DNA of 64,000 nt from Thetidibacter halocola (GTDB lineage: Bacteria; Pseudomonadota; Alphaproteobacteria; Rhodobacterales; Rhodobacteraceae), in contig NZ_JAGTUU010000003.1 of NCBI RefSeq assembly GCF_018224955.1, positions 62,001 through 126,000 of the forward strand. The letters run 5' to 3'. This document shows, piece by piece, positions 19,932 to 27,843 of this stretch. Below the pieces are notes generated by a model. The model was given only the letters and a program-made list of their open reading frames with translations, did not search any database and had not been told where the DNA came from. The number at the start of each line of letters is the position of its first letter. Position 1 is the first letter of the stretch. The position numbers and the translations under genes are program-made.

Positions 19932-21431
19932 TCAGCCGTTCTTCAGCAGCGCCGCATGGGCAATACCGTCGCGATGCGCCTCGGCATAGGCCATCATCCC
20001 GGCCAGCACACCGCCCGGATGGGCGAACTTCGCCGAAGGCGCAAAGCCCGAGGCATGCCAAACCGTTGTCGGGTCCAGCCGCAGCAGCCGGCCAAAGACC
20101 GAGGCAACGATCGCGCCGCCGACGCCGGTCAGCCGACCGCCGCCATGCTGCGCCGCCTCCTGGAGGCTGTAATACCACAGCGGCGTCTTGGTCACGCCGG
20201 CGCTCGACAGGATCGGGTCCATCTCCACCGCGGGCAGGGTGCGCTTGAGCTTCTTCTTGAACCACTCGGTCCGGAACCACTCGCCATTGGCCAGCTTGTA
20301 GGTATAGCGGTCGCGCAGGATGTTGCGCAGCGGCAGGTTGCGGCTCTGCTCGACGGTCAGCGTGTGGTTGATGTCGCCCAGGTGCACGGGCGTGTTGATG
20401 AAGGGCAGGCGGGTCAGCGGCTCTCCCAGGGCAGGGCCGACGGGTCGCGCTCGCGGCGCGGCACCCTGGATGTCGAAAAACATCCGCATCTCGGGCGTCT
20501 CGACGCGCGGACCAAAGCCGAGGATCGTGAACATGTCCATCTCTGGGTTGCCCTGCTTCATCGCGTAGCCGGGCTGCGTCGTGGCATGGCCGAACCGGTA
20601 GGCGGCGCCCGAGAACTCCACCGGCATGATCGCTGCATCCGCGCCGAACAGATCCTGCACCATCGCCTCGTCCAGGCAGGAGCGGTCGACGAAGGCGGGC
20701 AGCAACTCGGTCCAGACGACGTGCTGGTAATGCAGCCGGATGAAGCGGCGCACCTCCTCGAAGATCATGTGCCGGTCGGCGACATGGTCGGTCCAGTCGT
20801 TCGCGGCCATCCCCATCCGCGCGCAATCCTTCATCTCGGCGCGGGCTGCCGCGTCGTTCAGCGCCTCGGTCATCAGGATGTTGTGCAACGCCACGAAATT
20901 CGCCTGGATCGCGCTGATGATGCCGTTCTCGTCGTTGCGCGGATCGCCGATCAGCGCGGTCCCGTTGGCGGTGCGCGCCAGGTCATGCGGGTTGGCGGCG
21001 TTGCCATAGACCAGCATGTTCGCCGCCTCGTCCCGGCCATAGAGATGCGGGCTGGCTTCGGGGCCCGCGCCATAGACACAGTCGAGGTCCAGCGCTGGGG
21101 TGCGTACGTTGGGGATCGTCGCCGGCACGATGCGCGAGCCAAGCGCGCTGGTCGCGTCCAGTGTCACGTCGTGGTCGACGAACTGGCCGAAGAAGGTCAT
21201 GCCGGCCGGGGCCGCCCCGGGCTCGGCCCCGGTCCGGGCCATGGCCAGCGCCAGCCGCTCGAAGATGTCGATCAGCTGCGCATGGGTCGTATGTTCCAGC
21301 TGAACCTCGTTGGCGGGCGCAAGCCGGCCGAAGGTGGCGGGCAGGGGGATGCGGCGGGCGGCCTCGGACGGGTCGATATGCGACTTGACCAGTTGGTCGT
21401 AGCGCGTGAGGCCGTGATGCAGTCGGGTCAT
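19932..21431 (-). CDS. Animal-type (peroxidase-cyclooxygenase superfamily) heme peroxidase
   Basis: This 499-residue protein belongs to the animal heme peroxidase superfamily. The distal site reads FGQFVDHDVT with Q83, D86 and H87; the Arg/Glu pair that helps catalysis and heme linkage appears as R165 and E168 in GDPRNDEN; the proximal His is H282 in AYRFGHATTQP. All key residues are therefore kept. No signal peptide, transmembrane segment or RTX repeats are seen, unlike some secreted bacterial relatives. It would oxidise halides or organic donors with H2O2. It is transcribed alone, away from tRNA-Arg. Confidence 0.92.
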   Translation of the reverse strand: MTRLHHGLTRYDQLVKSHIDPSEAARRIPLPATFGRLAPANEVQLEHTTHAQLIDIFERLALAMARTGAEPGAAPAGMTFFGQFVDHDVTLDATSALGSRIVPATIPNVRTPALDLDCVYGAGPEASPHLYGRDEAANMLVYGNAANPHDLARTANGTALIGDPRNDENGIISAIQANFVALHNILMTEALNDAAARAEMKDCARMGMAANDWTDHVADRHMIFEEVRRFIRLHYQHVVWTELLPAFVDRSCLDEAMVQDLFGADAAIMPVEFSGAAYRFGHATTQPGYAMKQGNPEMDMFTILGFGPRVETPEMRMFFDIQGAAPRARPVGPALGEPLTRLPFINTPVHLGDINHTLTVEQSRNLPLRNILRDRYTYKLANGEWFRTEWFKKKLKRTLPAVEMDPILSSAGVTKTPLWYYSLQEAAQHGGGRLTGVGGAIVASVFGRLLRLDPTTVWHASGFAPSAKFAHPGGVLAGMMAYAEAHRDGIAHAALLKNG

Positions 21432-21576
21432 GGTAATCTCCTGTGAAATGCGAACTGAAATCAGGTGCGGACAGCAGGTTCCGCAGCGTCACCCTGCGCC
21501 GGGTCCGTGAATGGAGCGTGAATTTTAAGGAGAGTTTCTGGTATGGTTTTCCCGCATTGCGAGAGAGGTTTTCCGA

Positions 21577-21605
21577 TTGCAGCGCCGCCCGCTTTGTCCT
21601 AAACG
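21577..21605 (+). promoter_or_regulatory. Probable promoter of tRNA-Arg
   Basis: TTGCAG (21577-21582), 17 bases, TAAACG (21600-21605). The predicted start of transcription is only a few bases before the mature tRNA 5' end at 21615. Confidence 0.4.
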
Positions 21606-21614
21606 AAATCTCAC

Positions 21615-21691
21615 GGTCGCATAGCTCAGCTGGATAGAGCGCTGCCCTCCGAAGGCAGAGGCCTCAGGTTCGAATCCTGATGCGACCGCCA
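21615..21691 (+). tRNA. tRNA-Arg (anticodon CCG)
   Basis: A full cloverleaf can be drawn: acceptor GGTCGCA/TGCGACC, D arm around AGCTCAGCTGGATAGAGC, anticodon stem CTGCC/GGCAG with loop CTCCGAA (anticodon CCG, reading CGG), T arm with GGTTCGAATCC, discriminator G and an encoded CCA end. The length is 77 bases. No integrase or att duplication is seen beside it. Confidence 0.95.
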
Positions 21692-21848
21692 CCGTTCCCT
21701 TCCGCATCCACCCTCGCCAAACGTCCTGCCGGGACGCGTCGCGGACCGTTTCGAGGTGTGCGCTCCGCCTTCGTTGCGGCATTTACAGAGGTCGTGGACA
21801 GGCAGATACTTCGATTCGGCAGCCGCATGTCGCGACAGGCCTTTCGGG

Positions 21849-24755
21849 ATGACGAGCATGGCGCTCATTCGGTTTTCCACGCTGGTGGATGGCCAGGTTC
21901 TGGGCTTCGAAGACACGGCAGACGTCCTGCGCATCGACAATCCGGCGCTGACCGCGGCGTCGCTGCGGCTGTCCCAGACAGCGGCGGGAACGGTTCTGGC
22001 GCTGGGCGGCAAGACGGTCACGCTGACCGGGATGGACCTGTCGCGGTTCTCGCTGTCCAACCTTGTCTTTGCGGATGCAAGCGCCGCGATCCTCGGCGAC
22101 ATGACAACCGGCGTCATCGGCGATGCCTTTGGCCTTGACTACGATGTCTCGGCAAGCGCGAGGGGGGTCTACATAGACGGGCTGGGTGGCGCCGACACGG
22201 TGCGGGGCAGCGACAAGGCCGATTACATCGTCGGAAACGGCCCGCTGACGGTCCGCGCCGAGCATGTTTCGCAGGTTGGCGGTGTCGGGTCGCCCAACGC
22301 ATCCTTTCTGCCGACCATCTCGGCGGACGGGATATTCGTCGGCTTTGCCGGCGGATGGGTGGATTTCGGCAGCGCCTCCAACAGCGCCGTGGACGTGTTC
22401 GTGAAGACCATGACCACCGGCGCCGTGACCAACGAACAGGTCGCGATCGATGGCACGTTCGGGCGCTCTGGCGCCGGCGTGCCGGTGATCTCGGCGGACG
22501 GGCGGTGGCTGGTCTTCCTGAGCAGTTCCGACCTGCGCCTCGACGGTGCGCCGAGCAGCACGATCTTCGTCGCCGACACGGCGTCGAACGCGGTCCTCGT
22601 GGCGTCCGCTTCGTCGGGCGGGGTCTATGCGGACGGGCCCAGCGACAACCCCGACATTTCCGCCGACGGGCGGTTCGTCGTGTTCGAAAGCCGGTCTTCG
22701 AACCTCGCGCCCGGTGCCGAATTCACCCGCGAGGACATCTTTCTCAAGGACATGGCCACCGGCCAGACGACGCGGATCTCGACCACTGGCGGTGCGGATT
22801 CGAACGGGGTCAGCGTCGATCCAGCGGTCTCGGCCGATGGCCGTTTCGTCGTCTTCGCCAGCGACGCGACGGACCTGACCGCGTCGGAAACCGGCTTTGG
22901 GCATTTCGACATCTATCTCTGGGACAGGACGACCGGGGGGCTCACGAACATCACCGCCGGCAGGGGCGGCGTATCCAGTTCCTACGAGGCGGACGTTGCC
23001 GCCGCGAATGGCGGCCGCGTCGTCTTTACCTCGGACAAGGCGCTGGTGGCCGACGACACGAACAATGCGCGCGATGTCTATGCCTACGACATCGTCACCG
23101 GCAGCTTCACCCGGGTGTCGGTGCGCGCCGATGGTGGCCAGGCGCAGGGCTCGTCGCAGGATGCCGCGGTGTCGGATGACGGGCGCTTCGTGGTCTTCCG
23201 CAGCTTTGCCAGCGATCTCGTGCCGGTCGACAGCAACGGCTATCCCGATCTCTTCGTCAAGGATCTCGAGACCGGCGCGATCCGGATCGTCTCGCGCGCG
23301 CCGGGGGCAGAGGCGAACCAGGCGGTCTCGGGCGCGCCGTCGATCTCGTCGGGCGGCGACTGGATCGTGTTCGCGACCTCGGCCAGCAACCTGTCGACGA
23401 CCGACGCCAATGGCGGGTTCAGCGATGTCTACCGCATCGCCAACCCGCTGCTCTTCGACACGCTCATGGGCGGCAAGGGCGACGATACCTATGCCCTGCA
23501 TCGGAACGACATCGTGGTCGAGCGGGTCGGCGAGGGTCGTGACACCGTGATCGCCTCCTTCACCTACACGCTGCCGCGGAACGTCGAGAATCTCGTCCTC
23601 GCCGGAGGCGCCAATATCAACGGCACCGGCAACGCGCTGGGCAACGTCCTGACCGGGAATGGCGGGTCCAACCGGCTGGATGGCATGGCCGGCATGGACA
23701 CCGCGTCCTACGCCTCGGCAGGGCGGGCGGTGACTGTCAGCCTCGCCATCGCCGGCGAGCAGGCGACGGGCGTGGGCCGCGACACGCTGGTCTCGATCGA
23801 GAACCTGATCGGGTCGCGGTTCAACGACCGCCTCACGGGCGACGATGGCGCGAACGCGTTGCGCGGCGGGGCGGGCGGAGACACGCTCGAAGGCGGAGCG
23901 GGCAACGACACCTACTATGTCGACAGCGACACGGACATCATCATCGAGGCGAACGGAAATGGCGTGGACAAGGTCGTCGCGTCGGTGAACTGGACACTGT
24001 CGCCGACCCTCGAGAAACTCACGCTGACCGGGACCGCGACCATCGGGCAGGGCAACTCCGCCGCCAACATCCTCACCGGAAATGCCCTGGACAACACCCT
24101 GCGCGGATTCGCCGGCAATGACCGGCTGTTCGGCGGCGCAGGCAACGACCGGCTCGAAGGCGGATTGGGCAACGATCGCCTCGACGGAGGTTTGGGCAAC
24201 GACACGTTGTCCGGGGGCGAAGGCGACGACACCTATGTCGTCGAAAGCTCTGCCGACATCATCGTCGAGACACCGACAGGGCATGACACCGTGATCTCGT
24301 CGGTCGACTGGACACTTGGATCCCTGCTCGAGTCGCTGATCCTGACCGGCGCGGCGGGACGGGGTCAGGGCAATAGCGGCGACAACGCGATCACCGGCAA
24401 CGCCTTGGCCAACACGCTGAACGGGTTCGCCGGCAATGACACCATCTCTGGCGGCGCCGGCAACGACACCCTCAATGGCGGAGTGGGAGACGACAGTCTG
24501 TCCGGCGGCGGCGGGTTCGACACGTTCGTTTTCGTGGGCGCGGCGGGGATGGACACGATTGCCGATTTCGACGTTCTCTCTGCAGCCGAAAGGATCGACC
24601 TTTCCGGTGTCGCAGAGATCGTCTCCTTTGCGGACCTGGTCAGCGATCACCTTGTCCAGGTCGGGGCGGATGCGGTGATTTCGGCGCCGGGCCTGTCGAT
24701 CACGTTGCTGGGGATCCAGACCGCCGATCTCGGCGCGGACGATTTCATCTTCTGA
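21849..24755 (+). CDS. Large beta-propeller/RTX calcium-binding protein
   Basis: The protein is about 968 residues. Residues ~155-515 hold seven copies of an S-x-D-G-x(4)-F-x-S motif (SADGRWLVF, SADGRFVVF twice, SDDGRFVVF and variants), enough for one seven-bladed TolB/PD40-type propeller. Residues ~535-925 contain three long repeats, each with DTYxV ... DxIVE ... WTL ... LTG, joined to clusters of RTX nonapeptides such as GGAGNDRLEGGLGNDRL that bind calcium. The C-terminus ends in a hydrophobic beta-like LGADDFIF, as in type I secretion substrates. It is therefore probably exported, but no type I secretion genes are nearby. ATG 21858 is an alternative start; neither has a strong ribosome site. 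Confidence 0.85.
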   Translation: MTSMALIRFSTLVDGQVLGFEDTADVLRIDNPALTAASLRLSQTAAGTVLALGGKTVTLTGMDLSRFSLSNLVFADASAAILGDMTTGVIGDAFGLDYDVSASARGVYIDGLGGADTVRGSDKADYIVGNGPLTVRAEHVSQVGGVGSPNASFLPTISADGIFVGFAGGWVDFGSASNSAVDVFVKTMTTGAVTNEQVAIDGTFGRSGAGVPVISADGRWLVFLSSSDLRLDGAPSSTIFVADTASNAVLVASASSGGVYADGPSDNPDISADGRFVVFESRSSNLAPGAEFTREDIFLKDMATGQTTRISTTGGADSNGVSVDPAVSADGRFVVFASDATDLTASETGFGHFDIYLWDRTTGGLTNITAGRGGVSSSYEADVAAANGGRVVFTSDKALVADDTNNARDVYAYDIVTGSFTRVSVRADGGQAQGSSQDAAVSDDGRFVVFRSFASDLVPVDSNGYPDLFVKDLETGAIRIVSRAPGAEANQAVSGAPSISSGGDWIVFATSASNLSTTDANGGFSDVYRIANPLLFDTLMGGKGDDTYALHRNDIVVERVGEGRDTVIASFTYTLPRNVENLVLAGGANINGTGNALGNVLTGNGGSNRLDGMAGMDTASYASAGRAVTVSLAIAGEQATGVGRDTLVSIENLIGSRFNDRLTGDDGANALRGGAGGDTLEGGAGNDTYYVDSDTDIIIEANGNGVDKVVASVNWTLSPTLEKLTLTGTATIGQGNSAANILTGNALDNTLRGFAGNDRLFGGAGNDRLEGGLGNDRLDGGLGNDTLSGGEGDDTYVVESSADIIVETPTGHDTVISSVDWTLGSLLESLILTGAAGRGQGNSGDNAITGNALANTLNGFAGNDTISGGAGNDTLNGGVGDDSLSGGGGFDTFVFVGAAGMDTIADFDVLSAAERIDLSGVAEIVSFADLVSDHLVQVGADAVISAPGLSITLLGIQTADLGADDFIF

Positions 24756-24792
24756 CGCCGGGTCCGGCCTTTGCGAAAGTCGTGCCGCGCGG

Positions 24793-25701
24793 TCAGCGCA
24801 ACCCGAGCGCCGCCAGCATGGCGGGGATCGTCGCCACCGCCGCCAGCGTCTGCGCCGTGACCAGCCCCGCCATCAGCGTGCCGTCGCCGCCCAGTTGCCG
24901 CGTCAGCACATAGGCGGTGGGGGCGGTAGGAATGGCGGCAAAGATCACCAGCACCAGCGCCTCTGTCCCGGCAAGGCCGAACCCGGCGCCCACCAGGGCC
25001 GCCAGCGCCGGCATCGCCAGCAGCCGCATCGCGCCGATCCCCGCCAGCGCCGGCAGGTCCTGCCGCGCCGCGTCGGGCCGCAGCGCCGCGCCGACGCAAA
25101 GCAGGCCCAGCGGCAGGCTCGCCTGCGCCAGCAGCCCCAGCAGCCGATCCGCGCCAAAAGGCAGGCCGATCCCCGTCAGCGCCAGCCCCAGCCCGACGAT
25201 GCACGCGAGGATCAGCGGATTGCGCAGGATGGCGCGGACCAATGCGCGGCCCCGCCCGGCGCTGCCCGCCTCGGTCAGGGCGATGATGGACATCACGTTG
25301 ACCAGCGGCACCGCCACCGCCAGCAGCACCGCCGCCAGGCCCAGTCCCTCGGGGCCGGCGAGGCTGCCGGTGATGGCGAGGCCGAGATAGGTGTTGAACC
25401 GGATGACCCCCTGCACGGTCGGTCCGAATCGCGCCGCCGGGGAAGGCACGACAAAGCGCCAGAGCGCCAGAGCCGCCGCGGCCAGCAGAATCGTCGCCAC
25501 CGCAGCGCCGCCAAGTTTCAGGATCGCCGGGTCGCGCACCGGGGCCGAGACCAGCGAGGCCACCAGCAATGCCGGGAACAGGATGAAGTAGTTGATCCGC
25601 TCGGCCGCCGGCCAGAAGCCCGGATCGGGAAAGCCCGCCCTTGCCAGCGCGTAGCCCAGGCAGATCAGCGCAAACAGCGGCCAGATGGTGAAAAGCAGCA
25701 C
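24793..25701 (-). CDS. AEC family (auxin efflux carrier-like) transporter
   Basis: This 302-residue inner-membrane carrier has about ten hydrophobic segments split into two halves, with features of the AEC family: FTIWPLFALICLGYALARAG at the start, RFNTYLGLAITGSLAGPEGL, NPLILACIVGLGLALTGIGLP shortened here to its core, and IFAAIPTAPTAYVLTRQLGG. AEC proteins move organic acids or related anions. GTG 25701 is chosen because it begins at the first membrane helix and has AAGGTG just upstream; the frame open to 25917 overlaps cobF. Confidence 0.85.
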   Translation of the reverse strand: MLLFTIWPLFALICLGYALARAGFPDPGFWPAAERINYFILFPALLVASLVSAPVRDPAILKLGGAAVATILLAAAALALWRFVVPSPAARFGPTVQGVIRFNTYLGLAITGSLAGPEGLGLAAVLLAVAVPLVNVMSIIALTEAGSAGRGRALVRAILRNPLILACIVGLGLALTGIGLPFGADRLLGLLAQASLPLGLLCVGAALRPDAARQDLPALAGIGAMRLLAMPALAALVGAGFGLAGTEALVLVIFAAIPTAPTAYVLTRQLGGDGTLMAGLVTAQTLAAVATIPAMLAALGLR

Positions 25702-25756
25702 ATCGCACCTTGTTCTTGAGGGCCTTGGCCCCCCGTCGCATCCCGCGCGTCGCCCG

Positions 25757-26491
25757 TCAACCGCGCCGCAGCAGGTAGGTGTCCATGATCCAGCCATGCC
25801 GGGCGCGGGCCTCGGCCCGCGTGGCCTCGATCCGCGGTCCGGCCTCGGCCAGCGGGCCATGGTCAAGGATCTGGTCGGGACTGCCCAGGTAGGCGCCCCA
25901 CCAGATCGTGACGCCATCTGGTGCCAGCGCGCGGAAAGAGCATTCCCCGTCCAGCATCACCACCAGCGTCTCGGCCCCCTCGGGCCAGCCATGATCGCGC
26001 AGACGCCGCCCGGTGGTGACCGTCACCGGCCCGTTCACGGTGTTCAGTGGGATCGCATGTGCCGCCGTCAGCGCCTGGATCGACGTGATCCCCGGCACGA
26101 CCCGGATGCGCGGCGCGGGCAACAGCCGCCCGGCGATCCGCAGCGTGCTGTCGTAGAGCGAGGGATCGCCCCAGACGAGCAGCGCGACCGGCCCTTCGGG
26201 CGCGCCGTCCATCGCCGCCTGCCAGCGCCGGGCGATCTCGTCATGCCAGGCGTCCACGCGGGTGGCATAGGGCAGGGACTCGTCCCGCACCGGGTAGTCG
26301 AAGGGGATCACCGTCGCCTTCGTTCCGCTGGCGTCGAGGATGGCGCGGCGCAGGTCGGCCAGCGCCTCCTTATCCTCGCCCTTCAGCGGCAGCAGCACGA
26401 CCGCCGCGTCGTGCAGCGCCGCCATGCCTTCCAGCGTGACGTGGGCGGGGCTGCCCGTGCCGATGCCGATCAGCCAGAGATCGCGGGTCAT
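25757..26491 (-). CDS. cobF: Precorrin-6A synthase (deacetylating) CobF
   Basis: CobF (244 aa) methylates C1 of precorrin-5 and releases acetate to give precorrin-6A in the aerobic B12 pathway. The tetrapyrrole-methylase glycine motif IGIGTGSPAH, the LVWGDPSLYDST block and VVPGITSIQAL are visible. ATG 26491 follows GGGAGGG; the longer frame to 26512 has no ribosome site. It is the last gene of the unit led by the cbiM riboswitch, with a strong GC hairpin between cbiM and cobF. Confidence 0.95.
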   Translation of the reverse strand: MTRDLWLIGIGTGSPAHVTLEGMAALHDAAVVLLPLKGEDKEALADLRRAILDASGTKATVIPFDYPVRDESLPYATRVDAWHDEIARRWQAAMDGAPEGPVALLVWGDPSLYDSTLRIAGRLLPAPRIRVVPGITSIQALTAAHAIPLNTVNGPVTVTTGRRLRDHGWPEGAETLVVMLDGECSFRALAPDGVTIWWGAYLGSPDQILDHGPLAEAGPRIEATRAEARARHGWIMDTYLLRRG

Positions 26492-26511
26492 CGTCCCTCC
26501 CGGACATGACA

Positions 26512-26542
26512 AGGCCCGGGCGCCGCGCGGGCGCCCGGGCCT
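26512..26542 (-). terminator. Strong GC hairpin between cbiM and cobF
   Basis: AGGCCCGGGCGCC (26512-26524) and GGCGCCCGGGCCT (26530-26542) are perfect 13-base arms around a 5-base loop. It lies 15 bases past the cbiM stop and 20 bases before the cobF start, without a T-run, so partial termination or mRNA 3'-end protection of cbiM is likely. Confidence 0.55.
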
Positions 26543-26557
26543 CGGGAAAGGGTTCGA

Positions 26558-27223
26558 TCAGGCGGCGTAGAGGCGGTCGGAAACCAGACCGGCCCGCGCG
26601 CGGCGTGCCTTGGCGGCTGCCAGCACGGCGAGGTCGGCCACCGGCTCGACCAGCAGGACCACCGCATAGGCACCGGCGAAGGTCATCACCTGCGCCATCG
26701 TTTCTGCGCCGACGCCCTGGCCGTAGAACACCCAGAAGGCAACCCAGGAGACGACACCGCCCTGGTAGAGCGCCGACAGCTTGGCCACGTCGGCATAGCC
26801 GAGGTCGACATAGGCGCGGCCCTGCGTGATCCGCGCACCCAGCGCCGACATCGCAAACAGCGGCACCAGCAGCGTGGTCACGTTGACCGCGAACATCGGC
26901 AGGTCGGTCGGCGCGAACAGCATCCCCTGCAGCAGCAGGCCCAGCGCGAGGCCGATCGCGGCAGGCGCCGCCCCGAGGATCAGGAACAGCGTGGTGCCCA
27001 GGATGAAATGCACCTCGGAGACGCCGGCCACGAAGTGCGGCAACAGCTCGAAGCAGACGAAGGTGCCCACCGTTGCGATCGCAGCGCGCGCGGCCAGCGA
27101 GGCGGGGTTCGAGCGCTTCAGCTCGGTCAGCGCCAGTTTCGCCGTCCAGGCCGCGGCACCAGTGGCGGTTGCGACCGCGAAGCCCATCTTGGCGGCATCG
27201 ACGACGCCCGGTTCGATATGCAT
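26558..27223 (-). CDS. cbiM: Cobalt ECF transporter component CbiM-like
   Basis: This 221-residue membrane protein begins MHIEPGVVDAAK; in CbiM/NikM proteins the N-terminal Met1-His2 region ligates the metal. It has about six to seven hydrophobic segments, including FVCFELLPHFVAGVSEVHFIL with His residues and a loop containing QGMLFAPTDLPMFAVNV. CbiM is the substrate-binding permease of energy-coupling-factor cobalt importers. A cobalamin riboswitch directly upstream supports a cobalt role. No cbiN, cbiQ or cbiO gene is adjacent; the next gene is cobF. Confidence 0.85.
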   Translation of the reverse strand: MHIEPGVVDAAKMGFAVATATGAAAWTAKLALTELKRSNPASLAARAAIATVGTFVCFELLPHFVAGVSEVHFILGTTLFLILGAAPAAIGLALGLLLQGMLFAPTDLPMFAVNVTTLLVPLFAMSALGARITQGRAYVDLGYADVAKLSALYQGGVVSWVAFWVFYGQGVGAETMAQVMTFAGAYAVVLLVEPVADLAVLAAAKARRARAGLVSDRLYAA

Positions 27224-27272
27224 GTCTGTCCCTTTCTGTCCTTGCCGCCCCTCCGGCGGCGCGATTGCGTTG

Positions 27273-27430
27273 ATACGGCAGGTCTCCTGACTCGCGGGTC
27301 GCGGCGCCTTGGTCCTTCCCAGCCCGAGCGGGCCAGTGGATCGTCCGCGGCGCTCTCCGCTTACAGTTGCGGGGGCAGTCCGGGCCTTTCACCCGGTTCC
27401 CTTTTCAGTCACCCTGGGGCGACACCGTAT
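27273..27430 (-). promoter_or_regulatory. Cobalamin riboswitch upstream of cbiM-cobF
   Basis: Read on the minus strand, ATACGG opens and CCGTAT closes the P1 helix. Between them are AAAAGGGAA, GGTGAAA, the conserved core CCGGACTGCCCCCGCAACTG, the L5-type CCACTGG, and GAGTCAGGAGACCTGCC. This order is diagnostic for the AdoCbl riboswitch. A GCCGCC-GGAGG-GGCGGC stem-loop follows before cbiM and may be the expression platform. Confidence 0.95.
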
Positions 27431-27600
27431 GTGTAAACTATCTCATGCGGTGCTGCGCGCGCACAAGAACAAAAGCGACGCATCAGGGGCCGGATTTGCC
27501 ATTTTATGTCGCGGGGTTGGGCGATGGTTTCCCGGGCGTTGCCCGACCGCCCGTTGGTGTAATTTCTACTTATAAATCATTGAATTAATTGTAAGAAACT

Positions 27601-27636
27601 CTGACCCAATGTTTCGCGTGCGAAACATTGGGTCAG
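27601..27636 (-). terminator. Perfect 17-bp inverted repeat, probable terminator of the cobA-end operon
   Basis: Arms 27601-27617 and 27620-27636 (CTGACCCAATGTTTCGC and its complement) are separated by only two bases. On the minus strand the stem is followed by AGAGTTTCTTACAATT, a partial T-rich tail, so it could end transcripts coming from cobA before the cbiM riboswitch. A protein-binding site is an alternative. Confidence 0.5.
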
Positions 27637-27677
27637 GAAGGCTGTCCTGTTCCGAAACCGGTTGGCAAGGCCCCCCT

Positions 27678-27709
27678 GCGCGGAATCGAGGGGCGCAAGC
27701 CCCGCCGCG
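27678..27709 (+). repeat. Dispersed hairpin repeat, family 2, copy 1
   Basis: GCGCGGAATCGAGGGGCG followed by CAAGCCCCGCCGCG. The core GGGGC/GCCCC stem and flanks recur at 42192-42222 and, inverted, at 50885-50916. Confidence 0.7.
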
Positions 27710-27843
27710 TAACGCCGGGCCGCCCCCTCGGCCCGGCGATTGTCTGCCGCCAGTGCGCGGCTCGACCCTCGTCCGACATGGCCGGGATAAAGCGCTGCCA
27801 TGTGACCGCCTGATCGCCGCGCCGCGGCCCGCCGATGCGCGGC

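Larger units (their letters stand above)
27224..27843. other. 620-base intergenic region between cobA and cbiM
   Basis: It holds, from cbiM outward: the riboswitch leader, a cobalamin riboswitch (27273-27430), a possible promoter on the minus strand (TTGTGC at 27461-27466 and GATAGT at 27437-27442 with an 18-base spacer, weak), an AT-rich stretch near 27550-27600, a perfect 17-base inverted repeat (27601-27636), and a family 2 repeat (27678-27709). Bases 27710-27843 show nothing I can assign. No credible coding frame is present. Confidence 0.75.

Noticed and set aside
18256-20826. Single 856-residue fusion protein on the minus strand
   Set aside because: Only the C-terminal 494 residues encode a recognisable protein; the N-terminal part is out of frame with the peroxidase gene, and ATG 19740 has its own ribosome site.
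21615-21691. tRNA-Arg as an integration site of a genomic island
   Set aside because: No integrase, no duplicated tRNA 3' end and no change in gene style downstream were found.
23880-24540. Short tandem DNA repeats as a possible CRISPR array
   Set aside because: The repeats encode RTX nonapeptides in frame, vary at third positions, and lack unique spacers of constant length.
21783-24650. 955-codon open frame on the minus strand
   Set aside because: Antisense of the RTX gene; the repeats produce a long frame without recognisable protein.
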